A stretch of 64,000 nt of DNA, taken from contig NZ_PDWV01000009.1 of the NCBI RefSeq assembly GCF_010093385.1, positions 20,528-84,527 of the forward strand, read 5' to 3'. Below, in pieces: positions 33,707 through 42,559 of the stretch. Positions within the stretch are counted from its first letter, which is position 1; every line of letters begins with the position of its first letter. The DNA is from Pseudoxanthomonas mexicana (lineage in GTDB: Bacteria > Pseudomonadota > Gammaproteobacteria > Xanthomonadales > Xanthomonadaceae). The notes beneath the pieces were generated by a model. It was not told the DNA's origin. It saw only the letters and a list, made by a program, of their open reading frames with translations, and did no database searches. The position numbers were made by a program, and so were the translations under genes.

Positions 33707-36430
33707 TCACCCGGTGTTCTGCACGCCTTGCGACACGCCGTTGATGCTGGCGACCAGCGCATGCAGCAACGCGTCGTCCTGGCGGTCGCTGTCGCGCCAG
33801 CGCTTCAGCAGGTCCGCCTGCATCACGCTGATCGGATCGATGTAGGGATTGCGCAACCGGATCGACAGCGCGAGGCGCTGGTCGTGCTGCAGCAGCCAGT
33901 CGTTGCCATTGAGCGCCAGCACCCAGCGCACCGCGGCCGCATGCTCCTGCTGCACCTTCGGGAAGAACGCCCCGTGCAGCTCGCCCGCCATCTTCGAATA
34001 CATCTCGGCGATGCTCAGGTCGCCCTTGGCCAGCACCATGGAAACATCGTCGAGGAAGGTCTTGAAGAACGGCCAGTCGCGCGCCATCTCGCGCAGCGCG
34101 TCTTCGCCATGGGCATCCACCGCGGCCTGCAGGCCTGTGCCCACGCCGTACCAGCCGGGGATCACCGCGCGCGCCTGGCTCCAGGCGAATACCCACGGGA
34201 TCGCACGCAGGTTGCCCAGTGCCGCATCCTGGCCCAGCCGGCGCGAGGGCCGCGAGCCCAGCGTCATCCGCTCGATCACGTCGATCGGCGTGGCGCTGCG
34301 GAAATAATCCATGAAGCGCGGCGACTGCACGAACGCGCGGTAGGCCTGCGTACTTTCCTCCGCCACGAGCGCCATGATCTCGCGCCAGCGCGCCTCGCGC
34401 GGCTCCGGTGGACGCGGACGCAGGCTGGACAGCAGCACCGCCCCGACCGACTGCTCCAGCGAACGCAGCGCCAGCGCGCGGATGCCGTACTTGCGGTGGA
34501 TCACCTCGCCCTGCTCGGTCACGCGCAGGCGCCCGTCCACGCTGCCGCGCGGCGCCGCTTCCAGCGCGCGTGTGGTCTTGCCGCCACCGCGGATGATCGA
34601 ACCGCCGCGCCCATGGAAGAACGTCAGCCTGATGCCCAGTTCCTGGGCCGCCTCGACCAGGTCCACCTGTGCCCGCTGCAGGCCCCAGCGCGAGGCGGCG
34701 ATGCCGCCGTCCCTGCCGCTGTCGGAATCCCCCAGCATCACCATCTGCACGTTGCCGCGTGCGGCCAGATGGGTCCGATAGACCGGATCGGCGAGCAGGT
34801 CGCGCAGCACGTCGGTGCCATGTCCCAGGTCGTCGATGGTCTCGAACAGCGGCGCGATGTCGAGCGGCACCTGCCCCGCGTCGTCGATCAGGCCGCCCCG
34901 GCGCGCCAGCGCCAGCACGGTCAGCACGTCGGCGCGGCTGTGCGCCATGCTGATGATGTAGGTGCCCAGCGCATCGGTACCGTGCCGCGCGCGCGCATCG
35001 GCCAGGGCCTTGAACACCGCATCCAGCCGTTCGTTGCCTTCCTCGGCCGACGCCGGCAGGACCGCATCGCCGCTGGCATACGGCCCCAGCAATGCCGCGC
35101 GCTCGACCGCCCCGCGCTGCTCCCAGTCGGCATCGCCCAGTGCGGCGGCCACCGCGCGCGCATGCACGCTGGATTCCTGCCGCACGTCCAGCCGGGCGAG
35201 ATGGAAGCCGAATGTACGCACGCGCCAGGCCAGCCTGCGCACCGCAAACCACCCTGCGTGGATGCCGCGGTTGGCTTCCAGGCTGCGCAGGATCAGTTCG
35301 ATGTCGTGCGCCAGTTCCTCCGGCGAGGCGTAGCCCTCGGGCCGGTCTTCCAGCGTGGCATGCAGGCGCGCGCGCATGAGGTCGTTGAGCAGGCGATAGG
35401 GCATGTCGCCGTGGCGCGGACGCGACTTCTTCGCCGCATCGGGCAGCAGCGCGCGGTACTGCTCCACCCGCGCCGACACCTCGCTCGAGACGCCGATGAT
35501 CGAGCTCGACTGGCTGAGCAGCGTGGTGAGCTGACGCAGCTCCTTCAGGTAGCGCGTGAGGATGGCGCGTCGCTGCGCGTCCAGTGTGGCCGTGACGGTG
35601 CGTGCATCGACATTCGGATTGCCGTCCATGTCGCCGCCGACCCAGGTGCCGAAGCGCAACACGCGCGGCAGCCGCGCGGTGACCTCGGGCACGGCGCCGT
35701 AGACCTCGGTGATGGCGCTTTCCAGCGTTTCGTACAGCACCGGGATGACCCGGTACAGCACTTCGATCAGGTAGAACCCGACATGCTCGCGCTCGTCTTC
35801 CACGCCCGGGCGCACCGGCGAGGAGTCGGCCGTCTGCCAGGCCGAGGTCAGGGCCATGCGGAAGCGGGCGGTGTCGGTGGCCAGTTCGCCGGGCGTGCGC
35901 GTGCCGTCCAGTCCGTTGATCAGGCTGGCCACCATCAGCTGCTCCTTCTCCAGCAGCGCACGGCGCACCGCCTCGGTTGGGTGCGCGGTGAAGACCGGCT
36001 CTACGTCGATGCGCGGCAGCCAGCCGGCCAATTCCTCAAGGGAGACGCCCTGCGCCTTGAGGCGGGCCAGCGCGTCGTGCAGCCCATCCGGCTGCGGCCG
36101 CGCGCTGCCGGCCCGCTGGTAATCCCGCCGGCGACGGATGCGATGGACGCGTTCGGCGATGTTCACCACCTGGAAGTAGGTGCTGAAGGCGCGGATCAGC
36201 GACTCCGCCTGCGCGGGCGACTGCCCGTCCAGCAAGCCGGCCAGCGACTGCGGCGGCTCGCCCGACTGGCGGCGCGCGATCGCGGTGGTGCGTACCCGTT
36301 CGACATGGGCCAGGAACTCCGGCGAGACCTGTTCGGCCAGCATTTCCCCCACCAGTGTCCCCAGGCGGCGCACGTCCTCGCGCAGCGGGACGTCGGGCGG
36401 AGCGAATTCGAGGCTGCGGGGGCTGTTCAT
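33707..36430 (-). CDS. ppc: Phosphoenolpyruvate carboxylase
   Basis: Ppc fixes bicarbonate onto PEP to make oxaloacetate, refilling the TCA cycle. The 907-residue protein has the catalytic [12 protein letters not shown] (signature 1), [28 protein letters not shown] and the C-terminal NTG that closes the active site. Signature 2, usually GYSDSxKDxG, reads [10 protein letters not shown] here: Tyr becomes Asp and the bicarbonate-site Lys becomes Arg. ATG 36430 is chosen because homology starts at PRSLEF. It is divergent from ahcY, and a GACAAT -10-like box lies about 30 bp upstream. No Shine-Dalgarno is evident. Confidence 0.95.
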   Translation of the reverse strand: MNSPRSLEFAPPDVPLREDVRRLGTLVGEMLAEQVSPEFLAHVERVRTTAIARRQSGEPPQSLAGLLDGQSPAQAESLIRAFSTYFQVVNIAERVHRIRRRRDYQRAGSARPQPDGLHDALARLKAQGVSLEELAGWLPRIDVEPVFTAHPTEAVRRALLEKEQLMVASLINGLDGTRTPGELATDTARFRMALTSAWQTADSSPVRPGVEDEREHVGFYLIEVLYRVIPVLYETLESAITEVYGAVPEVTARLPRVLRFGTWVGGDMDGNPNVDARTVTATLDAQRRAILTRYLKELRQLTTLLSQSSSIIGVSSEVSARVEQYRALLPDAAKKSRPRHGDMPYRLLNDLMRARLHATLEDRPEGYASPEELAHDIELILRSLEANRGIHAGWFAVRRLAWRVRTFGFHLARLDVRQESSVHARAVAAALGDADWEQRGAVERAALLGPYASGDAVLPASAEEGNERLDAVFKALADARARHGTDALGTYIISMAHSRADVLTVLALARRGGLIDDAGQVPLDIAPLFETIDDLGHGTDVLRDLLADPVYRTHLAARGNVQMVMLGDSDSGRDGGIAASRWGLQRAQVDLVEAAQELGIRLTFFHGRGGSIIRGGGKTTRALEAAPRGSVDGRLRVTEQGEVIHRKYGIRALALRSLEQSVGAVLLSSLRPRPPEPREARWREIMALVAEESTQAYRAFVQSPRFMDYFRSATPIDVIERMTLGSRPSRRLGQDAALGNLRAIPWVFAWSQARAVIPGWYGVGTGLQAAVDAHGEDALREMARDWPFFKTFLDDVSMVLAKGDLSIAEMYSKMAGELHGAFFPKVQQEHAAAVRWVLALNGNDWLLQHDQRLALSIRLRNPYIDPISVMQADLLKRWRDSDRQDDALLHALVASINGVSQGVQNTG

Positions 36431-36535
36431 GTGCGGCGTGGGTCGTCTTGGGCCAGGATTGGTATTGTCCCTGAGGACAAGTGGTCTGCTGCAGGGCAGC
36501 ATCCGAAGCCTACCCGATCAGGCCAGGCCGTGCGT

Positions 36536-36564
36536 CATCGTTTCATCCGGAACAAGCGATATAA
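36536..36564 (+). promoter_or_regulatory. ahcY promoter element shared with metK
   Basis: CATC, TTT, CATCCG, CAA and GATATAA occur in the same order and spacing as at 29826-29854. The TATAAT -10 (36560-36565) lies at its 3' end, and the SAH riboswitch begins about 7 bp beyond, exactly where transcription should start. Confidence 0.7.
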
Positions 36565-36571
36565 TGTGTCC

Positions 36572-36651
36572 GCCGAGGGGCGCTGCGACCGTGATGTCTG
36601 TTCGACAGGCAAGCACGGCCAGGCTCGGCAGGAAACCGCAACGGCGCCCGG
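36572..36651 (+). promoter_or_regulatory. S-adenosylhomocysteine (SAH) riboswitch
   Basis: The leader carries the conserved SAH aptamer blocks: CCGAGGGGCGCTGCGACC at its start, AGGCTCGG in the middle and AACGGCGCCC at the end. CCGAG (36573-36577) pairs with CTCGG (36624-36628), and GGGGCGC (36577-36583) with GGCGCCC (36643-36649) in the pseudoknotted fold. Known members sense SAH and switch on ahcY. The aptamer ends 45 nt before the ATG, with GGAG at 36684-36687 as the ribosome site. Confidence 0.93.
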
Positions 36652-36695
36652 TCAAGCATGCGAGCCCTGCTCGCCACCTTCCCGGAGCCAACACG

Positions 36696-38135
36696 ATGAA
36701 CGCCGTACGCAAGTTTTCCACCGAGGGCGACTACAAGGTCGCCGACATTTCCCTGGCCGATTGGGGCCGCAAGGAACTCGACATCGCCGAGCACGAGATG
36801 CCCGGCCTGATGTCCATCCGCCGCAAGCACGCCGCCACCAAGCCGCTGAAGGGCGTGCGCGTGACCGGCTCGCTGCACATGACCATCCAGACCGCCGTGC
36901 TGATCGAGACGCTGAAGGACATCGGCGCCGACGTGCGCTGGGCGTCGTGCAACATCTTCTCCACGCAGGACCACGCCGCCGCCGCGATCGCCGCCAGCGG
37001 CACGCCGGTGTTCGCCTGGAAGGGCGAGACGCTGGAAGAGTATTGGGACTGCACGCTGGACGCCCTGACCTTCACCCTGGTCGACGGCCCCCTGACCGGC
37101 CCCGAGCTGGTGGTGGACGACGGCGGCGACGTCACCCTGCTGATCCACAAGGGCTATGAGCTCGAGAACGGCAGCGACTGGGTCAATACCGCCTCGGGCA
37201 ACCACGAAGAGCAGGTGATCAAGGACCTGCTGAAGCGCGTCGCCAAGGAACGCCCCGGCTACTGGACCCGCGTGGTCAAGGACTGGAAGGGCGTGTCCGA
37301 AGAGACCACCACCGGCGTGCACCGCCTCTACCAGATCGCCGAACAGGGCAAGCTGCTGGTGCCGGCGATCAACGTCAACGACTCGGTCACCAAGTCCAAG
37401 TTCGACAACCTGTACGGCTGCCGCGAGTCGCTGGCCGACGGCCTGAAGCGCGCGATGGACGTGATGCTGGCCGGCAAGGTGGCCGTGGTCTGCGGCTACG
37501 GCGACGTGGGCAAGGGCTCGGCGCATTCGCTGCGCGCGTACGGCGCCCGGGTCATCGTCACCGAGATCGACCCGATCTGCGCCCTGCAGGCGGCGATGGA
37601 AGGCTTCGAGGTGAACACCGTCGAGGCCAGCCTGGGCCAGGCCGACATCTACGTCACCACGACCGGCAACAAGGACATCATCACCCTCGAGCACATGCGG
37701 GCGATGAAGGACCAGGCCATCGTCTGCAACATCGGCCACTTCGACAACGAGATCCAGGTGGACGCGCTATACGCTTCGGACGCCAAGCGCATCAACATCA
37801 AGCCGCAGGTCGACAAGTTCGTTTTCCCGAACGGCAACGCGATCTTCCTGCTGGCCGAAGGCCGCCTGGTGAATCTGGGCTGCGCCACCGGCCACCCGAG
37901 CTTCGTCATGTCGAACTCCTTCGCCAACCAGACGCTGGCGCAGATCGACCTGTGGGCGAACAAGGACGTGTACGAGAAGACCGTCTACCGCCTGCCGAAG
38001 CACCTGGACGAGGAGGTCGCGCGCCTGCACCTGGAGAAGATCGGCGTGAAGCTGACCACGCTCACCCAGGACCAGGCCGACTACCTGGGCGTGGCGGTCG
38101 AAGGCCCGTACAAGCCGGACCACTACCGCTACTGA
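36696..38135 (+). CDS. ahcY: Adenosylhomocysteinase (SAH hydrolase)
   Basis: AhcY splits SAH into adenosine and homocysteine, relieving product inhibition of methyltransferases. The 479-residue protein has the conserved [30 protein letters not shown], the NAD site [12 protein letters not shown] (about 267-278), [10 protein letters not shown] and the C-terminal DHYRY tail with Lys/Tyr contacting NAD. Length and insertions match the long bacterial form. ATG 36696 has GGAG 8 nt upstream and follows the SAH riboswitch, so expression should rise with SAH. metF lies 85 bp downstream on the same strand. Confidence 0.98.
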   Translation: MNAVRKFSTEGDYKVADISLADWGRKELDIAEHEMPGLMSIRRKHAATKPLKGVRVTGSLHMTIQTAVLIETLKDIGADVRWASCNIFSTQDHAAAAIAASGTPVFAWKGETLEEYWDCTLDALTFTLVDGPLTGPELVVDDGGDVTLLIHKGYELENGSDWVNTASGNHEEQVIKDLLKRVAKERPGYWTRVVKDWKGVSEETTTGVHRLYQIAEQGKLLVPAINVNDSVTKSKFDNLYGCRESLADGLKRAMDVMLAGKVAVVCGYGDVGKGSAHSLRAYGARVIVTEIDPICALQAAMEGFEVNTVEASLGQADIYVTTTGNKDIITLEHMRAMKDQAIVCNIGHFDNEIQVDALYASDAKRINIKPQVDKFVFPNGNAIFLLAEGRLVNLGCATGHPSFVMSNSFANQTLAQIDLWANKDVYEKTVYRLPKHLDEEVARLHLEKIGVKLTTLTQDQADYLGVAVEGPYKPDHYRY

Positions 38136-38150
38136 TCGACGCAGTGCACG

Positions 38151-38205
38151 GGGCAGCGTCCGCGCTGCCCTCTCGATCCACGGCAGGCGCGGGTATGCGC
38201 CTGCC
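38151..38205 (+). other. Two GC hairpins between ahcY and metF
   Basis: GGGCAGCG-TCCG-CGCTGCCC (38151-38170) and GGCAGGCGC-GGGTAT-GCGCCTGCC (38182-38205) fill the 85-bp gap. Neither has a T-run, so they may tune metF translation or processing rather than terminate. The second ends 15 bp before the metF ATG. Confidence 0.6.
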
Positions 38206-38220
38206 CCTCGGGGCCTCTCC

Positions 38221-39057
38221 ATGCCGATCCCGGTTTCGTTCGAGTTCTATCCGCCCAAGACCGATGAGCAGCGCGCGCAGCTCGACCGCACTGCGCACAA
38301 GCTGAAGGCGCACGCGCCCGAATATGTGTCGTGTACGTTTGGCGCCGGCGGTTCCACGTTGAGCTACACGTCCGAGACGGTGCGCCATCTCAACCAGCAC
38401 CATGGATTCGATGCCGCGCCGCACCTGTCCTGCGTGGGCGGGAGCCGCGAGGAAATCCGCGAACTGCTGCGGCTGTACCGGGCGCTTGGGTGCAAGCGCA
38501 TCGTCGCGCTGCGCGGCGACCTGCCTTCCGGCATGGGCCACCCGGGAGACCTGCGCTATGCGTCGGAGCTGATCGAGTTCATCCGTGCCGAACATGGCGA
38601 CACCTTCCACATCGAAGTCGGCGCCTACCCCGAAACGCACCCGCAGGCCGAGGATGCCCTCACCGACCTGCGCCACTTCAAGGCCAAGGTCGAAGCCGGC
38701 GCCAACGGCGCGATCACCCAGTATTTCTACAACCCGGATGCGTATTTCCACTTCGTCGACGCGGTGCGCAGGCTGGGCGTAGACATCCCGATCATCCCGG
38801 GCATCATGCCGATCTCCAACTTCACCCAGCTACGCCGCTTCTCCGAGGCCTGCGGCGCGGAGATCCCGCGCTGGATCGGCAAGCGCATGCAGGCACTGGG
38901 CGACGATGCCGATGCGATCCGCGACTTCGGCGCCGACGTGGTGGCCAGCCTCTGCGAGCGGCTGATCGCCGGTGGCGCGCCGTCGCTGCACTTCTACACC
39001 CTGAACCTCGCCAAGCCGACCCAGACCGTCCTGTCCCGTCTGGGCTGGGCGGCCTGA
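38221..39057 (+). CDS. metF: 5,10-methylenetetrahydrofolate reductase
   Basis: MetF reduces methylene-THF to methyl-THF, the methyl donor for methionine synthesis. The 278-residue FAD-dependent TIM barrel has the N-terminal SFEFYPPKT with the catalytic Glu, VSCTFGAGGST, ALRGDLP, ITQYFYNPD and PGIMPISNF, all family blocks. It follows ahcY, so homocysteine released by AhcY can be remethylated. Translation start ATG 38221 follows the second hairpin, and no good Shine-Dalgarno is seen (GGGGCC only). It is probably transcribed with ahcY and so under the SAH riboswitch. Confidence 0.97.
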   Translation: MPIPVSFEFYPPKTDEQRAQLDRTAHKLKAHAPEYVSCTFGAGGSTLSYTSETVRHLNQHHGFDAAPHLSCVGGSREEIRELLRLYRALGCKRIVALRGDLPSGMGHPGDLRYASELIEFIRAEHGDTFHIEVGAYPETHPQAEDALTDLRHFKAKVEAGANGAITQYFYNPDAYFHFVDAVRRLGVDIPIIPGIMPISNFTQLRRFSEACGAEIPRWIGKRMQALGDDADAIRDFGADVVASLCERLIAGGAPSLHFYTLNLAKPTQTVLSRLGWAA

Positions 39058-39157
39058 ACGCCGGGGCGCGCCATGCGCCCCACCCGCAGGTGAACGGCCG
39101 TCGCCCTCCGGGCATGCGCTCGGTGACCGGATGCCATGCCCGGATTACGCTGCAGGC

Positions 39158-39748
39158 ATGCGCCTCCCGCTTCTCCTTCTCGCCAGCCTGTGCCTGTGGG
39201 CCGGATTCCCTGCAGCACCCGCCGAGGCGCAGCAGCAGGGCGTACAGCGCTGTACGACGATGGACGGCGACACCGTCTACACCGACAAGAACTGCGAAGA
39301 CATCGGCGCAATGGATCGGCTGCCAGCCGGTACCACCGGGCCCTCGGCGACGGGCGCGCTCTATCGCGGTGGCTGTTCCCGCACGCTGAGTGATCTGGTG
39401 GCGCAGGTGTCGATGGCGATCACGGCGGGCGACGTCAACCGGCTGGCGGGCGTCTACCACTGGAGCGGCGTGTCCGATGCCTCCGCCTTGCGGATCCTCG
39501 ACCAGTTGGATGCGGTCGTGCAGCGCCCACTCGTGGACATCGTGCCGGTGCGCCCCGCCCCCGCGCCGATCCTCGATGCCGAAGGTGCCATCGTCGATCC
39601 GAACCAGGATGGCTACTATCCCGCCACCGCGCAGCGCTCACGACCCGTGGGCCTGCGCATCGTGCAGACGCTGAAGAACGGCACCACGCCCTCGAACACC
39701 ACGTTCGGACTGCGACGCGCCTACAACTGCTTCTGGATCACGCTGTAA
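39158..39748 (+). CDS. Exported Cys-containing protein of unknown function
   Basis: The 196-residue protein has a clear signal peptide (MRLPLLLLASLCLWAGFPAA, cleavage near AEAQ). The mature N-terminus VQRCTTMDGDTVYTDKNCED resembles the start of small DUF4124-like modules. Four Cys in total (two there, one in GGCSRTLSDL and one in YNCFWITL) suggest two disulfides in the periplasm. No enzymatic motif is seen. ATG 39158 is chosen because it starts the signal peptide. Convergent with the histidine kinase gene. Confidence 0.75.
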   Translation: MRLPLLLLASLCLWAGFPAAPAEAQQQGVQRCTTMDGDTVYTDKNCEDIGAMDRLPAGTTGPSATGALYRGGCSRTLSDLVAQVSMAITAGDVNRLAGVYHWSGVSDASALRILDQLDAVVQRPLVDIVPVRPAPAPILDAEGAIVDPNQDGYYPATAQRSRPVGLRIVQTLKNGTTPSNTTFGLRRAYNCFWITL

Positions 39749-39767
39749 CCGCGTCGCCGTGGGCGCT

Positions 39768-41114
39768 TCAGGCACGCGCCGGATTGGCTGCCGACGCCTC
39801 GCGCGTCGGCGAGAAACGAAGCGTCGCCACAACGCCTTTCGATTCGCCCGGCCGTACACCGACCTCCCAGCCGTACAGCGCACACAGCCGGCTGACGATA
39901 GACAGTCCAATGCCACCGCCCTGCGAGTGGCCGGCATGCGTGCCGCGATAGCCGCGCTCGAACAGGCGCGCGGCGTCCTCCTTGCTGAGGCCAGGCCCGG
40001 AGTCGACGACTTCCACCGCATCCGGCAGCAGGCGGACGACGACCTCGCCCTCCTTGGTGTACTTCACCGCATTGCCGATCAGGTTGCCCAATGCGACGGA
40101 CAGCGCAGCTTCGGGAGAATCGACGCGTGCGCCTTCCTCGCCCTCCACACGCAGCGTGAGCGGCTTGCCGCCCAGCGTGGCGCGATGGGCGTCCAGCAAC
40201 TGGTCTACCACGCGCGCCACGTCGGTGTTGCCGTGACCGCGCTCGTTGCGCGACAGCAGCAGCAGCGCGCTGATCAGGTCGGTGCACTGCTGTTCGGCAC
40301 GCTGGATGCGCTGGATGCGGGTGCGCGTCTTCTCGTCCATGTCCGGCCGCGACAGCATCAGTTCCACCGAGCCTCGGATGATGGCCAGCGGCGTGCGCAG
40401 CTCATGGCTGACGTCGGCGTTGAACTCGCGGTCGCGCTGGACGACTTCGGTGAGGCGCTCGGAGTAGTCGTCGAGCGCCTTGGCGAGCTCACCCACCTCG
40501 TCCTGCGGGAAATGGGGCGCCAGCGGGCGCGGATTGCTGCTGCCGCGATAAGCGCGCAGCCTGGTCGCCAGTTCGGACACCGGGCTCATGACTTTGGATG
40601 CGGACCACCATCCGACAAACAATGACAGGCCGCTGAGGATCATCACCAGCACCACGAGCGCGGTCTTCAAACGGTTCTGGCTCTCACGCTCTTCTGCAAT
40701 GTCGTAGGCGAGGAAGAACCAGTACTGCGGGTCCTTGCGGACCGCCAGCTTGTAAACCCGTTCCTCTTCCCCTTCTTTCAGCTTGAGCTCGTGGACTCCG
40801 TTGGCCAGGTCCCTCCACTCATCGGGAACGCGGTCGAGCTTGTCGGCGCTGAACATCCGACCTTGAATCTTTTCGAACGCAACCCCGACGGCATTCGGGT
40901 CGCGATAGAAGCCATCGGCATAGATGTTGTTGTTCTTGACCAGTGTATCGGAGATGACCCGATTTTCTACGCGGTTCTGGATATAGAACGTGGCCGCCGC
41001 GATGAACGCGGACAGCAGGGACCCCAGCAGGACGAACGACAAGATGATGCGGGTGCGCAGCCGCCGCCGGAAGCGGCGGTGGCGGCGGGGTTTCGACGAT
41101 TCAGCTGCTGGCAT
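39768..41114 (-). CDS. Two-component sensor histidine kinase
   Basis: The 448-residue membrane kinase has a basic N-terminus, membrane helices at about 24-46 and 160-182, a periplasmic sensor loop of about 110 residues between them (rich in KVNN/EERVYKLAVRKD-type charged sequence), HAMP, HisKA with VSHELRTPLA (phospho-acceptor His237) and HATPase_c with N-box NLIGNAVKYT, DSGPGLS and GGGIGLSIV. ATG 41114 overlaps the regulator stop by 14 bp. The pair looks ColRS-like, but the signal is unknown. The upstream secreted protein gene may encode a partner. Confidence 0.92.
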   Translation of the reverse strand: MPAAESSKPRRHRRFRRRLRTRIILSFVLLGSLLSAFIAAATFYIQNRVENRVISDTLVKNNNIYADGFYRDPNAVGVAFEKIQGRMFSADKLDRVPDEWRDLANGVHELKLKEGEEERVYKLAVRKDPQYWFFLAYDIAEERESQNRLKTALVVLVMILSGLSLFVGWWSASKVMSPVSELATRLRAYRGSSNPRPLAPHFPQDEVGELAKALDDYSERLTEVVQRDREFNADVSHELRTPLAIIRGSVELMLSRPDMDEKTRTRIQRIQRAEQQCTDLISALLLLSRNERGHGNTDVARVVDQLLDAHRATLGGKPLTLRVEGEEGARVDSPEAALSVALGNLIGNAVKYTKEGEVVVRLLPDAVEVVDSGPGLSKEDAARLFERGYRGTHAGHSQGGGIGLSIVSRLCALYGWEVGVRPGESKGVVATLRFSPTREASAANPARA

Positions 41115-41784
41115 CGGGTGCGGCGATGCGGTATCCGATGCCATGGCGGGTCTGGATGTACGGCGAGTCGAACGGTTTGTCCACCACGGCACGCAGACCG
41201 TGGATGTGCACGCGCAGGGAATCCGAATCGGGCAGTTCCTCGCCCCAGACGCGGGTCTCCAGTTCCTGGCGCGTCACCACCGCGGGCGAGGCCTCCATCA
41301 GCGCCTGCAGGATCTTCAGCGCGGTGGGATTGAGTTGCAACAGCTTGCCCTGGCGGCGGACTTCCAGCGTATCCAGGTTGTACTCCAGTTCGCCCACTTC
41401 CAGCACGCGCGTCTGCACACCTTTGCCACGACGGGACAGCGCGTTGAGGCGCACTTCCACTTCCTGCAGCGCAAACGGCTTGATCAGATAGTCGTCAGCA
41501 CCGGAATCGAAGCCGGCCAACTTGTTGTCCAGCGAATCGCGCGCGGTCAGCATCAGCACCGGCGTCTGCTTGCGCGCCTCGTTGCGCAGCTTGCGACAGA
41601 CCTCCAGCCCGTCCATTCCCGGCAGGTTGAGGTCGAGCACGATCGCGTCGAACTCGTGCACGACCGCCAAGTGCAGCCCGGTCACACCGTCGGCCGCGAA
41701 GTCGACGGTGTGACCACGCTCTTCCAGATAGTCGCCGAGGTTGGCGGCGATATCGCTGTTGTCTTCGATGACGAGGATGCGCAT
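41101..41784 (-). CDS. OmpR/PhoB-family response regulator
   Basis: The 227-residue regulator has a receiver domain with acidic pocket ED (7-8), phospho-acceptor Asp51 (VLDLNLPGMDG), Thr in LMLTARD and Lys near 103 (LIKPFALQE), then a winged-helix DNA-binding domain (LNPTALKILQALMEASPAVVTR ... LRVHIHGLRAVVDKPF, in part). The receiver (NLGDYLEERGHTVDFAADGVTGLHLA) resembles ColR-type regulators. It is coupled by overlap to the kinase gene and preceded by a small secreted-protein gene 9 bp upstream, giving a three-gene unit. Confidence 0.94.
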   Translation of the reverse strand: MRILVIEDNSDIAANLGDYLEERGHTVDFAADGVTGLHLAVVHEFDAIVLDLNLPGMDGLEVCRKLRNEARKQTPVLMLTARDSLDNKLAGFDSGADDYLIKPFALQEVEVRLNALSRRGKGVQTRVLEVGELEYNLDTLEVRRQGKLLQLNPTALKILQALMEASPAVVTRQELETRVWGEELPDSDSLRVHIHGLRAVVDKPFDSPYIQTRHGIGYRIAAPDASS

Positions 41785-41793
41785 CCGGAAGCC

Positions 41794-42279
41794 TTAGTTG
41801 TTGCCCCGCAGGGGCACTTTCTGATGTTGGCGCAATGCATTCTGGCCGTTTTCAGTCATGCGGCGCCGCTCGGCGACCGTAAGGCACCGCGTCGTCGGGC
41901 GATGCGATCCTACGGTCTTTTCCCGAGTGCATACGACCCGACTATCCTCCCCGGCACGCGTAAGGATGGTATTGACGAGCTCTTGGTCATTGAAGACGCG
42001 CGCCTTTTCTTCCTCGCTCAAGCCCTGCACACCCATTGGCGATTGGAGTGCTCCGGAAAGACGGTTCAGCGCATCTTTGACCTGCCCACGCTCCTTCGAA
42101 GAGATTTCCGAATAGACCTTGCCTCCATCCAGATCCTTGAGGATGGTCGCACGCTGCTCTTCGAATGAACCATTCAAGCTGATGTTGGTTGCCTTCCCAG
42201 CGTTGGCTTCAGAATCGATTTTGGCATTTGCGGCGACAGCCACGACCATCATCACGGAGCCCAGTACCACCTTGTACAT
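41794..42279 (-). CDS. Exported protein of unknown function, first gene of the two-component operon
   Basis: The 161-residue protein has a signal peptide (MYKVVLGSVMMVVAVAANA). The mature part is helical and charged (EEQRATILKDLDGGKVYSEI, KDALNRLSGAL) and ends with a Cys pair, VCTREKTVGSHRPTTRCLT. Such C-x-REK-x-GSx-C tails are seen in small exported proteins of Xanthomonadaceae whose function I do not know. AGGTGA sits 5 nt before the ATG. Its place 9 bp ahead of the response regulator suggests it is an accessory or target of the signalling pair. Confidence 0.75.
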   Translation of the reverse strand: MYKVVLGSVMMVVAVAANAKIDSEANAGKATNISLNGSFEEQRATILKDLDGGKVYSEISSKERGQVKDALNRLSGALQSPMGVQGLSEEEKARVFNDQELVNTILTRAGEDSRVVCTREKTVGSHRPTTRCLTVAERRRMTENGQNALRQHQKVPLRGNN

Positions 42280-42378
42280 GCATCACCTCAATTTGTCGGA
42301 ATAGGACGCAGCCGTTCATTGCTGAACGACCGTTAGAATACGCGGTATTTGTCATAGCACGCAGCGATGGCGGCATGC

Positions 42379-42417
42379 AAAAAACAAGGCCCAAGCGGGT
42401 GGACGCCCGCTTGGGCC
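42379..42417 (-). terminator. 12-bp terminator of the second ncRNA candidate
   Basis: GGCCCAAGCGGG (42388-42399) and CCCGCTTGGGCC (42406-42417) form a perfect 12-bp stem with a 6-nt loop. On the minus strand it is followed by TTGTTTTTTG. It lies 143 bp past the rimK stop. Confidence 0.9.
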
Positions 42418-42508
42418 AAAAGTAATGCCCCGATTACCGTAATCCTGTGCTTTCCAGATGAATCCACCGGGAGGAACGCAGAGCTGCGGTCCGGGAGAGG
42501 CTACGCGG
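42379..42508 (-). ncRNA. Candidate small RNA downstream of rimK (about 130 nt)
   Basis: A possible promoter (TTAACG 42537-42542, 16-bp spacer, TTTAAT 42515-42520, minus strand) and the strong terminator at 42388-42417 bound about 130 nt without a credible frame. Predicted parts: CUCUCCC and UUCCUCCC, both complementary to Shine-Dalgarno sequences and flanking a CGCA/UGCG hairpin, then GAUUA-CGG-UAAUC, then the terminator with a U-tail. This layout suits a base-pairing sRNA with exposed C-rich motifs, as reported for sX13 in Xanthomonas; identity with sX13 is not shown. It could instead be the rimK 3' UTR. Confidence 0.5.
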
Positions 42509-42559
42509 GACTCGATTAAACACCCGTTAAAAGGGGCGTTAAGTCCATGTGAAAATTGA

